Numbered from the stretch's first letter, positions 40,417 to 49,137 are shown. The stretch is 64,000 nucleotides of DNA from Ilumatobacteraceae bacterium (GCA_025463305.1 JAOBWK010000021.1:1-64000); one strand, 5' to 3'. Numbers and translations are program-made. Notes: generated by a model not told the origin, from the sequence alone.

Positions 40417-41976
40417 ATGGGCGAACACCCGGCTACTCGTGGACCGGAGACGACAGAGCGGGCGGCCCGTGCGATGTTGATCGACGAATCCTGGACGCCC
40501 GCAGGGCAGATGGCGATCGCCGAACACGGTCATGTCCGTGGTCCGCTCCGCCCCGATCAGCTGCTCAGCGTCCGTCGCCGCAACGCCGTCCGACTGCGCT
40601 CCCACATGTTCCGCTCGGTCGACATGCTGCTGATCGCCACGGCCACGGTCGTCACGATCATCCGCACGTTCGACGTCTCGCCGTTCCAGACCTCCGTCGC
40701 CGAATCCGCACCGTTCGTGCTCGGCGGCTTCGTGCTCGCCCGCTGCCTGCGCTCGCTCAGCGTCTACAGCTTCGGGCGCAGCGAGCGGTTCGGCACGCAC
40801 GTCGTGCGCCTGGTCGTCGCTGCCGCCATCGGTTGCCTGGTGGCGTTCGCCACCGATGTCATCGTGCGGTCGGGCGGCCCGTCGCTGTGGTCGATCACGC
40901 TGTGGGGTGTCCGCTGCGCCGCGGGCCTCGCCGCGTTGCACGTCGTCTGGGCCTCGTTCGTGGCGCAGTGGCGGCGCACCGGCTGGCTCACCCCGAACGT
41001 CGTCATCGTCGGCGCCACCGCCCACGCCGAAGACCTCATCCGGGCCACCATCGCCCGCCGCGATCTCCACCTGCTCGGCATCTTCGACGACCGCCGCGAG
41101 CGTTCGCCGCTGTCGTTGCTCGGGGTGCCCGTGCTCGGCGACATCGCCGCGCTGCACAACCACAAGATCACCCCGTACGTCGATCTCATCGTCGTCGCCG
41201 TCGACATGTCGGCCACCAACCGGATCCGCCAGATCAACCAGCAGCTGTCGGTGCTGCCGAACAAGGTCACGCTCATCGTCGACCAGGACGGCCACACTGC
41301 TGGCACCAGCTCGATCCGCCAGCTCGCCGACGCCCCGCTCGCGCCGCTCAACGTCGCCGTCGACAGCGGTCGCCGGGCGTTCGCGAAGCGCATCCAGGAC
41401 CTCGTGATCAGCATCCCCATGACCATCCTGATCTCGCCACTGCTCGCCGCCATCGCGCTCGCCGTACGGCTCGACAGCCCCGGCCCGGTGCTGTTCCGCC
41501 AGCGCCGTCACGGGTTCAACAACGAGGCCATCGTGGTCTGGAAGTTCCGCACCATGCGCCAGGACGCCACCGACGCCACGGCTGCCCAGCAGGTCATCGC
41601 GAACGACGACCGCGTCACCCGCATCGGCCGGATCCTGCGCAAGACGGGCTTCGACGAGCTGCCCCAGCTGTTCAACGTGATCACCGGTGAGATGTCGCTC
41701 GTCGGCCCTCGTCCGCACGCGATCGGCATGAAGACCGGCAGCGTCGAGTCCGCCCGGCTCGTCGGCGAGTACGCCCACCGCCACCGGATCAAGCCCGGCA
41801 TGACCGGCTGGGCCGCGGTGAACGGCTCGCGTGGCCCGCTCGAAGACGCCGCGGCCGTCAGCCGGCGCGTCGCCCTCGACATCGAGTACATCGAGCGCCA
41901 GTCGTTCTGGCTCGACCTGTGGATCATGATCCGCACGATCCCGAGCATGCTCGGCGACCGCTCCGCCGTCCGCTGA
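40417..41976 (+). CDS. undecaprenyl-phosphate sugar-1-phosphate transferase (exopolysaccharide initiating)
   Basis: A 519-residue polyprenyl glycosylphosphotransferase that starts a glycan by transferring a sugar-1-phosphate to undecaprenyl phosphate. Four N-terminal membrane helices precede a Rossmann-like domain (NVVIVGATAHAEDLI). A membrane-anchored catalytic domain follows with DSPGPVLFRQRRHG, VWKFRTMR, KTGFDELPQLFNV and GEMSLVGPRP. ATG 40417 is used; ATG 40474 (MLIDESW) is an alternative and would leave more room for a promoter. It lies among cob genes with no metabolic link to them, so the association is probably positional. It fits the glycan genes further right. Confidence 0.92.
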   Translation: MGEHPATRGPETTERAARAMLIDESWTPAGQMAIAEHGHVRGPLRPDQLLSVRRRNAVRLRSHMFRSVDMLLIATATVVTIIRTFDVSPFQTSVAESAPFVLGGFVLARCLRSLSVYSFGRSERFGTHVVRLVVAAAIGCLVAFATDVIVRSGGPSLWSITLWGVRCAAGLAALHVVWASFVAQWRRTGWLTPNVVIVGATAHAEDLIRATIARRDLHLLGIFDDRRERSPLSLLGVPVLGDIAALHNHKITPYVDLIVVAVDMSATNRIRQINQQLSVLPNKVTLIVDQDGHTAGTSSIRQLADAPLAPLNVAVDSGRRAFAKRIQDLVISIPMTILISPLLAAIALAVRLDSPGPVLFRQRRHGFNNEAIVVWKFRTMRQDATDATAAQQVIANDDRVTRIGRILRKTGFDELPQLFNVITGEMSLVGPRPHAIGMKTGSVESARLVGEYAHRHRIKPGMTGWAAVNGSRGPLEDAAAVSRRVALDIEYIERQSFWLDLWIMIRTIPSMLGDRSAVR

Positions 41977-41982
41977 CGCAGT

Positions 41983-42318
41983 TCAGCCGGCCGCCACCAC
42001 GGCGACGCACACCGTCTCGCTGCACCGCTTCGGCACGAGCAGCACGCCGTCGGGGGCGCGCAGCCGAGCGGCGGGCCCGGCGACATCTCGGCCGGTGAAC
42101 GCGTCGACCGGGAGGTGGACGACGGGCCAGGGCAGCCCGGCGAGCGCCGGGTGACCGCGACGGTGCTCGATCGTGGCGATCTCGACGATGTCGTCACGAT
42201 GGCGCTCGGCGACGGCCAGCGCGACGTCGATCAGGCCGAGGACATCGGCCGTCGTCGCCCGAGCGTTGAGCCCGATGCCGACCACCACTGCGGTCGGACC
42301 GTGCGCCGGTTCAGCCAC
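41983..42318 (-). CDS. cobE: cobalamin biosynthesis protein CobE (CbiG C-terminal domain)
   Basis: A 111-residue protein matching the stand-alone CbiG C-terminal/CobE domain: VGIGLNARATTADVLGLI near the N-terminus, THEH-like IEHRRGHPALAG in the middle, and ETVCVAVVAAG at the end. CobE is needed in the aerobic pathway but its exact activity is not settled. The GTG start at 42318 overlaps the end of cobL by 8 nt, so it is the last gene of the unit fusion-methylase, cobM, cobL, cobE. It converges on the sugar transferase gene with a 6-nt gap. Confidence 0.8.
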   Translation of the reverse strand: MAEPAHGPTAVVVGIGLNARATTADVLGLIDVALAVAERHRDDIVEIATIEHRRGHPALAGLPWPVVHLPVDAFTGRDVAGPAARLRAPDGVLLVPKRCSETVCVAVVAAG

Positions 42319-43504
42319 CCGGTCCCCACGTCACGAAGACGGGGTTCTGGGCCTCCAACCGCACGCCGTCGGCGATGGCCTGGCCGCGCGACACGCTGAG
42401 CTGCACCATGTTGCCGAGGCGCCGCCACGACTCGCTCGCCCGGTCGACGATCACGTGGGTGGCGACGACCGTGCCATCGGTGCCGAGGCGGGCGAGGCAG
42501 GCATCGAGCACCTCGATCCCCCCGCCACCGATGAACACGCGATCGGGCGTCGGCAGGTCGGCCAGGGCGTCGGGTGCGGACCCGGTGACCACCGTGACGG
42601 ACACGCCGTGGGTGCGGGCGTTGTCGCGGATCCGCTCGGCATCGACCGCGTCGCGCTCGACGGCGAAGACGCGCAGTCGCGGCCGCAACCGGGCGCATTC
42701 GATCGCGACCGAGCCGCTGCCGGCACCGATGTCCCAGAGCACCCCGGTGACGGGTAGGTCGAGCTTGCCGAGCGCGACGGCACGCACCTCGGACTTGGTG
42801 ATCATCCCGTTGCGATGGGCGAACTCGTGCTCGGGCAGTCCCCACGACAGCGACGGCGCCTCGGGGGCCGAGGCGGTGGGATCGAGGAACACCACGATCG
42901 ACATCGGATCGAACGTGCCCGCGGCGAGGCCGGCGAGGTCGGTGTGCACGACGTTCTCGTCCGGCTCGCCGAGCCGGGTCGCCACCACGACGTCGCGCGG
43001 CGCGCACTGCGCATCGACGAGCCGCTGACCGAGCGACTGCGGCGGAGACAGGGGCGCGGTCAGCACCGCGACCTTGGCGTGGTCGACGACGGCCGCGATC
43101 GCCGTGTCGGACGGTCGGCCGTGGGCGGAGATGACGACGGCGTCGTCCCACGTCGCACCGATGCGCGCGAACGCGAGCGACACCGACGACGGTGCCGGGT
43201 GCACGTCGAGCGCCCTCCGCCCGAACCGCTCAGCGAGCAACCGGACGATGCCGAAGAACCCCGGATCGCCGCTCGAGATCACGGCCACGTCGCGGCCGGC
43301 AGCGAGGTGGGCGCCGATCTGGTCGAGCACGCCGTGCAGACCACCGGCCATCTCGATGACCGGCCGCCCGGCCACGTCGACGAACCGGAGGTGACGGGTG
43401 CTGCCGACGATCACCGCGGCGTCGCGCACGGCGCGTCGTGCCGGCTCGCCGTAGCACTCGCCGCCGTGCGACCCGACGACCGTGATGCGCGACGACGTGC
43501 TCAT
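42311..43504 (-). CDS. cobL: precorrin-6Y C5,15-methyltransferase (decarboxylating)
   Basis: A 397-residue two-domain enzyme. The N-terminal CbiE-like tetrapyrrole methylase (about 1-200) has VVGSHGGECYG, ISSGDPGFFGI and ISAHGRPSD. The C-terminal CbiT-like methylase (about 215-390) has MITKSEVRAVAL, WDIGAGSGSVAIE and IGGGGIEVLDACL. It adds methyl groups at C-5 and C-15 and decarboxylates the acetate side chain at C-12. ATG 43504 overlaps the cobM stop by 4 nt. The fused form is typical of the aerobic pathway. Confidence 0.95.
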   Translation of the reverse strand: MSTSSRITVVGSHGGECYGEPARRAVRDAAVIVGSTRHLRFVDVAGRPVIEMAGGLHGVLDQIGAHLAAGRDVAVISSGDPGFFGIVRLLAERFGRRALDVHPAPSSVSLAFARIGATWDDAVVISAHGRPSDTAIAAVVDHAKVAVLTAPLSPPQSLGQRLVDAQCAPRDVVVATRLGEPDENVVHTDLAGLAAGTFDPMSIVVFLDPTASAPEAPSLSWGLPEHEFAHRNGMITKSEVRAVALGKLDLPVTGVLWDIGAGSGSVAIECARLRPRLRVFAVERDAVDAERIRDNARTHGVSVTVVTGSAPDALADLPTPDRVFIGGGGIEVLDACLARLGTDGTVVATHVIVDRASESWRRLGNMVQLSVSRGQAIADGVRLEAQNPVFVTWGPGG

Positions 43505-44277
43505 CCGTCGATCGCCGTGCGATGGCTGTGGGTGAAAGCCGGATCATAGACATGGCTTCGCCCAGCCGCAGCGGGGCGTGCCGAGGCGAGCGCGTCGCCG
43601 ACCAGCACGAGCGCGCTCATCGTGATGCCGTGGGCGACGAGCTCGGCGGCGATCTGTCCGACCGTGGTGGTGATCAGCTGCTCGTCGGGCCAGCTCACCC
43701 GGTGGGCGATGACGGCGGGCGTGTCGGCCGTGTAGGCAGACCCTGGCGCGAGCAGTTGCGTCTGCAAGGAAGTGGGATCTCCGGCCGACAGGAACAGCGC
43801 CATGACCGTGCCCAGCGCCGTCATCGCGGCGAAGTCGTCGCCGGCGCCGAGTGACGCCACGGTGCGTCGGGCCAGCCGGGTGAGGATGACGGACTGGGAG
43901 ATGCCGGGGACGGTCAGCTCGGCGGCGACAGCGGCGGCGGCTGCAGACACCGACGAGACGCCGGGGACGACTTCGAAGCAGCGCTCCTCGGCGACGCACC
44001 AGGCGATCTGCTCGTTGATCGAGCTGTAGATCGAGGGATCGCCGGAGTGCAGGCGCACGATGGCTGCGTCGGGATGGCGCTCGAAGACGGCCGTCACCTG
44101 CTCGAGGGTCATCGACTTGGTGTCGTGCAGCTCGGCGTCGGGCCGGCAGTGGGCGAGCACCTCGGACGACACCAGCGAGCCGGCCCACAACACGATGTCG
44201 GCGGACGCGAGGCGCTGCACGGCGCGCAGGGTGAGCAGATCGGCCGCGCCGGGGCCGGCGCCGACGAACGAGATCAC
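43501..44277 (-). CDS. cobM: precorrin-4 C11-methyltransferase
   Basis: A 258-residue SAM-dependent methylase. Visible signatures are VGAGPGAADLLTLRAVQRL, LWAGSLVSSEVLAHC, VRLHSGDPSIYSSINEQI, and VVPGVSSVSAAAAAV, which fit CobM/CbiF. The GTG start at 44277 overlaps the end of the ribbon-helix-helix/methyltransferase fusion gene by 4 nt, and its own stop overlaps cobL by 4 nt. It therefore depends on the promoter in front of the fusion gene at about 45200. Confidence 0.95.
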   Translation of the reverse strand: MISFVGAGPGAADLLTLRAVQRLASADIVLWAGSLVSSEVLAHCRPDAELHDTKSMTLEQVTAVFERHPDAAIVRLHSGDPSIYSSINEQIAWCVAEERCFEVVPGVSSVSAAAAAVAAELTVPGISQSVILTRLARRTVASLGAGDDFAAMTALGTVMALFLSAGDPTSLQTQLLAPGSAYTADTPAVIAHRVSWPDEQLITTTVGQIAAELVAHGITMSALVLVGDALASARPAAAGRSHVYDPAFTHSHRTAIDG

Positions 44278-45200
44278 GCCGGTGCTCCGGTGCGGTGGTG
44301 GGCGGACGTGGATCCGGTCGCCGGCGCCGGCGCGACGAGGCAGGCGAGGTAGCTGGCCGGATCGTCGGCGAACTCGGTGGCTGCTGCGATGCGCTCGCCC
44401 GGCATGCCGAGCAGCTCGCCGACCACCGCGCCGTCGGCGCGGTCGGCGGCGACCAGCCGGGCGACGATGCCCGGCACGCTGCGCCCGCCCCGGTACAGCA
44501 CGAGGGTCTCGTCGCCGCGGGCCACGGTGTCGGCGATGACCTCGGCGTGCTCGGATGCGTCTCGGCCGACGGCGACGATGCGCACGCTGCCTCCCTCGTC
44601 GGCGATGACCACGTCGGACCGAGCGGCGAGCTCCTGGAACGCCATGATCCCCGGGACCCGACGCACCGGGACGAGTGGGCGCAGCTCGCGCACCGCGTCG
44701 GCCAGGGCCGGGAAGATCGAGAACATGCCGGGGTCGCCGAGCGTGAGGAAGACGACGATCTCGGCCCGATCGAGGTGGGCGACGATCCGCTCGGCGGCCT
44801 CGGTGATGGACCGATGTCGCTGGGCCGGCTCGTCGACGATGTCGATCGTCAACCGCTCGACCCGGATCGTGCCGGCCGCAGCGCGGGCGATGGCCTCGGC
44901 CCGCCCGATCGCATCGCTGCCGATCGATCCGGCGATCACCCGGTCGGCGCCACGGATCGCCTCGATCGCGCGAGGAGCGACGAGATCGGCGGCACCCGGG
45001 CCCATCCCGATCCCGATCAGGAGCGGACCCTTCGGCTTCGGCGGTTCGTCACGGCGGGGCAGGGTGCCCTGGCGGCTCTGGTCGATCGCGGTCTCGATCG
45101 CCGAACGGATGAAGTCCGCCTCCGATCGTCCGGCGCGCCTGGCCGCCTCGCCGAGGGCCTCCTTCAACGCCTCCGGGAGGTACACCGAGCTCTTCTGCAC
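44274..45200 (-). CDS. ribbon-helix-helix domain fused to a corrin C20-methyltransferase-like protein
   Basis: A 308-residue protein in two parts. Residues 3-41 (KSSVYLPEALKEALGEAARR, then AGRSEADFIRSAIETAID) match a CopG/Arc-type ribbon-helix-helix DNA-binding domain. After a Pro-rich linker, residues 59-300 form a tetrapyrrole methylase with IGIGMGPGAADLVAPRAIE, FLTLGDPGMFSIFPAL, RRVPGIMAFQELAA and LLGMPGERI, closest to CbiL/CobI. A separate CobI is encoded at 24724. GTG 45200 has no ribosome site; two CGTAGGGYA direct repeats begin 4 nt upstream. The gene leads the unit with cobM, cobL and cobE. Autoregulation by a pathway enzyme is inferred. Confidence 0.82.
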   Translation of the reverse strand: MQKSSVYLPEALKEALGEAARRAGRSEADFIRSAIETAIDQSRQGTLPRRDEPPKPKGPLLIGIGMGPGAADLVAPRAIEAIRGADRVIAGSIGSDAIGRAEAIARAAAGTIRVERLTIDIVDEPAQRHRSITEAAERIVAHLDRAEIVVFLTLGDPGMFSIFPALADAVRELRPLVPVRRVPGIMAFQELAARSDVVIADEGGSVRIVAVGRDASEHAEVIADTVARGDETLVLYRGGRSVPGIVARLVAADRADGAVVGELLGMPGERIAAATEFADDPASYLACLVAPAPATGSTSAHHRTGAPA

Positions 45201-45203
45201 GGA

Positions 45204-45224
45204 CGTAGGGTACTGCGTAGGGCA
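45204..45224. promoter_or_regulatory. direct repeat CGTAGGGYA before the fusion methylase gene
   Basis: CGTAGGGTA (45204-45212) and CGTAGGGCA (45216-45224) are repeated 12 bp apart, about one helical turn, in the 58-nt gap between the MFS gene stop and the fusion gene start. The same nine bases form both arms of the palindrome at 22922-22950 before cobG. Ribbon-helix-helix proteins commonly bind pairs of short repeats next to their own start, so this is a candidate operator for the fused DNA-binding domain. Confidence 0.6.
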
Positions 45225-45258
45225 CTTCCGTCGGGAACTGCGACCGACGGTCGACGCC

Positions 45259-46731
45259 TCAGTTGCCGCCGCCGCCGAACGCACCCTGCGGTGGGCCGTC
45301 GGTGCCGCAGTGGAAGTTCGGTTGCCGTTCGTCGACCGGTGTCGCGCTGTCGGGCGTCGAGGTGTGCAGGACGTTCGAGCGGATGCCGAGGAAGGCGAGC
45401 ACCGATCCGATCGCGACGAGCACGGCGGCGGACACGAGCGTGGTGTGGAAGCCGTCGACCAGCTCGTGCGGCGTGACCGCGCGAGTGGGGCTGAACCCGG
45501 CCACCAGTGGGATGGAGGCGACGGCCAGCAGACCGCCGACGCGGGCGACGGCGTTGTTGACGCCCGACGCCACCCCGGCGTGCGACGCATCGGCAGCGGC
45601 CAGCACGGTCGCGGTCAACGGCGCGACGGTGAGCGCCAGCCCCGCCGAGAAGAGCAGGATCGCGGGGAGCACGCCGAGCTGATAGGACCGCCCCGGCTCG
45701 ATCCGCGTCATCGCCAGCAGCCCGCAGGCGATGATGGCCGGACCGATCGTCATCGGCCACCGCGGGCCGATCCGCTGGGCCAGCGCACCGGCCTTGGCCG
45801 AGAACGTCAGCATGATGATCGTCAGCGGGAACGTCGCCGCGCCCGCCTCCAGAGGCGAGTAGCCGAGCGCCTGCTGCAGCACGAGGCCGATCATGAACAG
45901 CACCGCGGCGAGGCCGGCGTAGACGAAGAGGGTGACGAGGTTCGCCGCGGAGAACTGTCGCGAGCGGAAGATCGACAGCGGCAGCATCGGGTGGCGTCGT
46001 CTGCCTTCCACCACCACGAACGCGATGAGCACCAGTGCGCCGCCGATGCCGAGGAACCACGATCGTTCGATCAGGCCCCATGTGCTGGCGGCCAGACCGA
46101 CCGCGCCGATGAGCGCACCGGGGAAGTCGAGCCGCCCGGTGACCGTGTCGTCGCGCGTCTCGGGCACGTGGCGGATGCTGACCCACACCACGAGCGCGGC
46201 GAGCGGCAGGTTGAGCAGGAAGATCCAGCGCCACGACGCGGCATCGACGAGGTAGCCGCCGAGGAACGGGCCGATCGCGGTCGTGACGCCGCCGAGCCCG
46301 GACCACGCGCCGATCGCCCTCGCGCGGTCGTCGGGATGGAACGACGCCTGCAGGATCGCGAGGCTGCCGGGCGTCAGCAGCGCACCGCCGACACCCTGCA
46401 GGGCGCGCGCCGCGACGAGCAGGCCGACGTTCGGAGCGAGCCCGCACATCAGCGACGCGAGCGCGAACCAGATCACGCCGGTGACGAACACCTTGCGCCG
46501 CCCGAGGCGGTCGCCGAGTGCGCCGCCGATCAGGATCAGCGAGGCGAGGCTGAGCGTGTAGCCGTTGACGACCCACTGCAGTCCGGCGAAATCGGCGTGC
46601 AGGTCGGAGCCCAGCCGGGGGAGCGCGACGTTGACGACGGTGGCATCGAGCGACACCATGCCGGAGCCGAGCACCATCGCCGCGAGCACCCACTTCCCCG
46701 ATGCGGTCGAGAAGCGGACGCCGTCGCTCAC
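45259..46731 (-). CDS. MFS drug-efflux transporter (DHA2/EmrB-QacA type)
   Basis: A 490-residue transporter with about 14 predicted membrane helices. The proton-antiporter motifs of the drug/H+ DHA2 group are seen: VSLDATVVNVALP in helix 1, GGALGDRLGRRKVF (motif A) in the loop after helix 2, and ARALQGVGGALLTPGSLAIL (motif B/C region). The substrate is not predictable; multidrug or metabolite export is typical. It lies 9 nt downstream of the aldo/keto reductase gene on the same strand and probably shares its transcript. The 58-nt gap beyond its stop holds the promoter region of the fusion methylase gene. Confidence 0.92.
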   Translation of the reverse strand: MSDGVRFSTASGKWVLAAMVLGSGMVSLDATVVNVALPRLGSDLHADFAGLQWVVNGYTLSLASLILIGGALGDRLGRRKVFVTGVIWFALASLMCGLAPNVGLLVAARALQGVGGALLTPGSLAILQASFHPDDRARAIGAWSGLGGVTTAIGPFLGGYLVDAASWRWIFLLNLPLAALVVWVSIRHVPETRDDTVTGRLDFPGALIGAVGLAASTWGLIERSWFLGIGGALVLIAFVVVEGRRRHPMLPLSIFRSRQFSAANLVTLFVYAGLAAVLFMIGLVLQQALGYSPLEAGAATFPLTIIMLTFSAKAGALAQRIGPRWPMTIGPAIIACGLLAMTRIEPGRSYQLGVLPAILLFSAGLALTVAPLTATVLAAADASHAGVASGVNNAVARVGGLLAVASIPLVAGFSPTRAVTPHELVDGFHTTLVSAAVLVAIGSVLAFLGIRSNVLHTSTPDSATPVDERQPNFHCGTDGPPQGAFGGGGN

Positions 46732-46740
46732 CGCCGCCGC

Positions 46741-47715
46741 CTACCAGGCATACGCCTCGGGCGCCGTGCCGCCCGGGCCCGGGAAGATCTCGTCGATCGC
46801 GTCGAGCGCGGTCTGGTCGAGGCGTACGTCGAGCGAGCGCAGCGACGCACCGTCGAACTGGCCGATCGTGCGCGGTCCGATGATGGGGCACGTCACGCCG
46901 TCCTGATGGAGCAGCCAGGCGAGTGCCACGGCGGCCGGCGCCTCACCGAGCTCCGCGCAGAACGCCTCCCAGCGAGCGAGCTGCGGGCGGATCGCATCGA
47001 TGCGCGCGAGCGCGGCGGTCGACTGGCGACGCGATGACGCGTCGTCGCCGAGCACCCCGCCGAGCAGGCCGCCCGACAGCGGGCTCCACGGGATCATGCC
47101 GACGCCGTAGGCGCGGCATGCAGGGAGCACCTCGAGCTCGATCGTGCGCACGAGCAGGTTGTAGTGGCTCTGCTCGCTGACGAGGCCGAGCGACCCGCGC
47201 TGCTTGGCCTGCTCGTTGGCCTGCACGATGTGCCACCCGGCGAAGTTGCTGCTGCCGACGTAGATGACCTTGCCCTGCTGGACGAGCGTGTCCATCGCCT
47301 GCCAGACCTCGTCCCACGGGGCGGTCCGGTCGATGTGGTGCATCTGGTAGACGTCGATGTGGTCGGTCTGCATCCGGCGCAGGCTCTCGTCGCACGCTGC
47401 GCGGATGTGGCGCGCGCTCAGCCGACCGTCGTTCGGCCACTCCGACATCGCCCCGTACAGCTTGGTCGCGAGCACCACCTTCTCGCGGCGGCCGCCACCC
47501 TGGGCGAACCAGCGGCCGATGATCTCCTCCGTCGCGCCGGCACCCTTGTCGCCGCCGTACCGGTTGGCGGTGTCGAAGAAGTTGATCCCGAGATCCAGGG
47601 CGCGATCCATGATCTGGAACGACTCCGGCTCGGGCGTCTGCGGCCCGAAGTTCATCGTGCCGAGGCACAGCTCGCTGACCTGGAGGGCGGTTCGTCCGAG
47701 ACGTCGATAGCGCAT
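46741..47715 (-). CDS. aldo/keto reductase
   Basis: A 324-residue NADPH-dependent oxidoreductase of the potassium-channel-beta/YajO-like group. The catalytic tetrad is visible in FFDTANRYG (Asp, Tyr), VVLATKLYG (Lys) and VYQMHHID (His); nucleotide contacts include YVGSSNFAGW, SEQSHYNLL and PWSPLSGGLL. GGGAGGA lies just upstream of ATG 47715. The gene precedes the MFS transporter by 9 nt. Physiological substrates of this group are mostly unknown carbonyl compounds. Confidence 0.93.
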   Translation of the reverse strand: MRYRRLGRTALQVSELCLGTMNFGPQTPEPESFQIMDRALDLGINFFDTANRYGGDKGAGATEEIIGRWFAQGGGRREKVVLATKLYGAMSEWPNDGRLSARHIRAACDESLRRMQTDHIDVYQMHHIDRTAPWDEVWQAMDTLVQQGKVIYVGSSNFAGWHIVQANEQAKQRGSLGLVSEQSHYNLLVRTIELEVLPACRAYGVGMIPWSPLSGGLLGGVLGDDASSRRQSTAALARIDAIRPQLARWEAFCAELGEAPAAVALAWLLHQDGVTCPIIGPRTIGQFDGASLRSLDVRLDQTALDAIDEIFPGPGGTAPEAYAW

Positions 47716-47766
47716 CGGCCCATCCTCCCATGTCGCTCGGTGGGCCGGGTCAGGGAGCCAACTGGC

Positions 47767-49137
47767 TCACGGCAACAGCGCGTTGGGGTTCATGACGCCG
47801 TCGGGGTCGAGGGCGTGCTTGATCGCGCGCATCGCGTCGATCTCGGCCGCGCTGCGGTTGAGGTGCAGCCACTGCTTCTTCGCCGTGCCGATCCCGTGCT
47901 CGGCGCTGATGCTCCCGCCGAGCCCGACGACGTGCCCGAACACGACCTCGTCGGCGGCCTCGTCGTCGGGGTCGAGGCCGGTGATGTTGACGTGCAGGTT
48001 GCCGTCGCCGACGTGGCCGAACATCCAGGTGCGCGCCTGCGGGCGGCGGGTGGCGATCACACCCGGGATGTCGCGCACGAACCCGGCGAGCTGCTCGACC
48101 GGCACGGTGATGTCGAGCTTGTGCGGCGCTCCCACGGTGTTGATGGCCAGCGTGTGCTCCTCGCGGTAGCGCCACAGCGCATGGCGGCGAGCGTCGCCGT
48201 CGGCCACCGCGACGTCCGCCACGCCGGCGAGGCGTTGCACGGCATCGGCCAACGCGGCCGTCGGATCGACGCGATCGGCCGCCTCGACGAGCACGTAGAA
48301 CGCATGCGGCTCGGCGAACGGCGGCCGGAGGTCGAACGCGTCGCAGACGAGTCGCAGGCCGGCGTCGAGGAACAGCTCGGCCGCCTCCAGCGAGTCGATC
48401 TCGTTGCGCAGCGCGGCAACGGCCCGCACCGCGGCGTCGACATCGCCGAACGCGAGGAGCGCCGTGACGCGCTGGTCGTATCGCGGCACGAGGGCGAGGC
48501 GGGCGGCGGTGACGATGCCGAGCGTGCCCTCGCTGCCGCACAGCAGCGACGGCAGGTGGTAGCCGGTGTTGTCCTTGATCAGCCCGCCGAGCGCGCTGAT
48601 GGTGGTGCCGTTGCCGAGCACGGCCTCGATGCCCACGACGTGCTGGCGCGTGCCGCCGTAGCGGAGCAGGTTGAGCCCGCCGGCGTTGGTGGCGATGGTG
48701 CCGCCGATGGTGGCGCTGTCTCGCGCTCCGAGGTCGATCGGGTAGGCGAGCCCGGCGGCCGCAGCCGCGGCGCGAACGGCTGCCAGCGTCGCGCCCGCCT
48801 GAGCGGTGACCTGCCGGGCGGCGACGTCGACGGCTCCGATCGAGCTCATCCGGCGCAGGCTCACCACCACCTCGCCGGCGAGCGGCACGCCGCCTCCGAC
48901 GAGTCCGGTGTTGCCGCCCTGGGGCACGATCGCGATCCGCTGGCGGCGGCACACGTCGACGATCGCGGCCACCTCCGCCGTCGATCCCGGACGGACGACG
49001 GCCGGCGTCGAGCCGTGGAAGCGGCCCGTCCAGTCGGTGACGTAGCCCTGCTGCGCGTCGGTGTCGGTGACGACGTGCTCCTCACCGACGACGCCACGCA
49101 GCTCGTCGAGCAACGCCTCCAGCAGCTTCTCAGGCAC
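47767..49137 (-). CDS. FAD-linked oxidase (GlcD/D-2-hydroxyacid dehydrogenase family)
   Basis: A 456-residue flavoprotein of the VAO/PCMH family. The FAD-binding half has VPQGGNTGLVGGGVPL and the conserved IGGTIATNAGGLNLLRYG. The C-terminal half carries MFGHVGDGNLHVNI and SAEHGIGTAKK, with metal- and substrate-binding histidines seen in D-lactate, D-2-hydroxyglutarate and glycolate dehydrogenases. The precise D-2-hydroxyacid substrate is uncertain. The GTG start overlaps the end of the alpha/beta-hydrolase gene by 8 nt, so both are likely in one operon. Confidence 0.92.
   Translation of the reverse strand: MPEKLLEALLDELRGVVGEEHVVTDTDAQQGYVTDWTGRFHGSTPAVVRPGSTAEVAAIVDVCRRQRIAIVPQGGNTGLVGGGVPLAGEVVVSLRRMSSIGAVDVAARQVTAQAGATLAAVRAAAAAAGLAYPIDLGARDSATIGGTIATNAGGLNLLRYGGTRQHVVGIEAVLGNGTTISALGGLIKDNTGYHLPSLLCGSEGTLGIVTAARLALVPRYDQRVTALLAFGDVDAAVRAVAALRNEIDSLEAAELFLDAGLRLVCDAFDLRPPFAEPHAFYVLVEAADRVDPTAALADAVQRLAGVADVAVADGDARRHALWRYREEHTLAINTVGAPHKLDITVPVEQLAGFVRDIPGVIATRRPQARTWMFGHVGDGNLHVNITGLDPDDEAADEVVFGHVVGLGGSISAEHGIGTAKKQWLHLNRSAAEIDAMRAIKHALDPDGVMNPNALLP

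Noticed and set aside
40417..41976. Sugar transferase as a cobalamin-related gene because cob genes flank it
   Set aside because: Its membrane helices and DELPQLFNV/SLVGPRP motifs clearly identify an exopolysaccharide-initiating enzyme; the position looks incidental.
47716..47747. CGGCCCA/TGGGCCG pair as a terminator after the FAD-linked oxidase gene
   Set aside because: Only 7 bp with a 18-nt loop, overlapping the aldo/keto reductase ribosome site; too weak to call.
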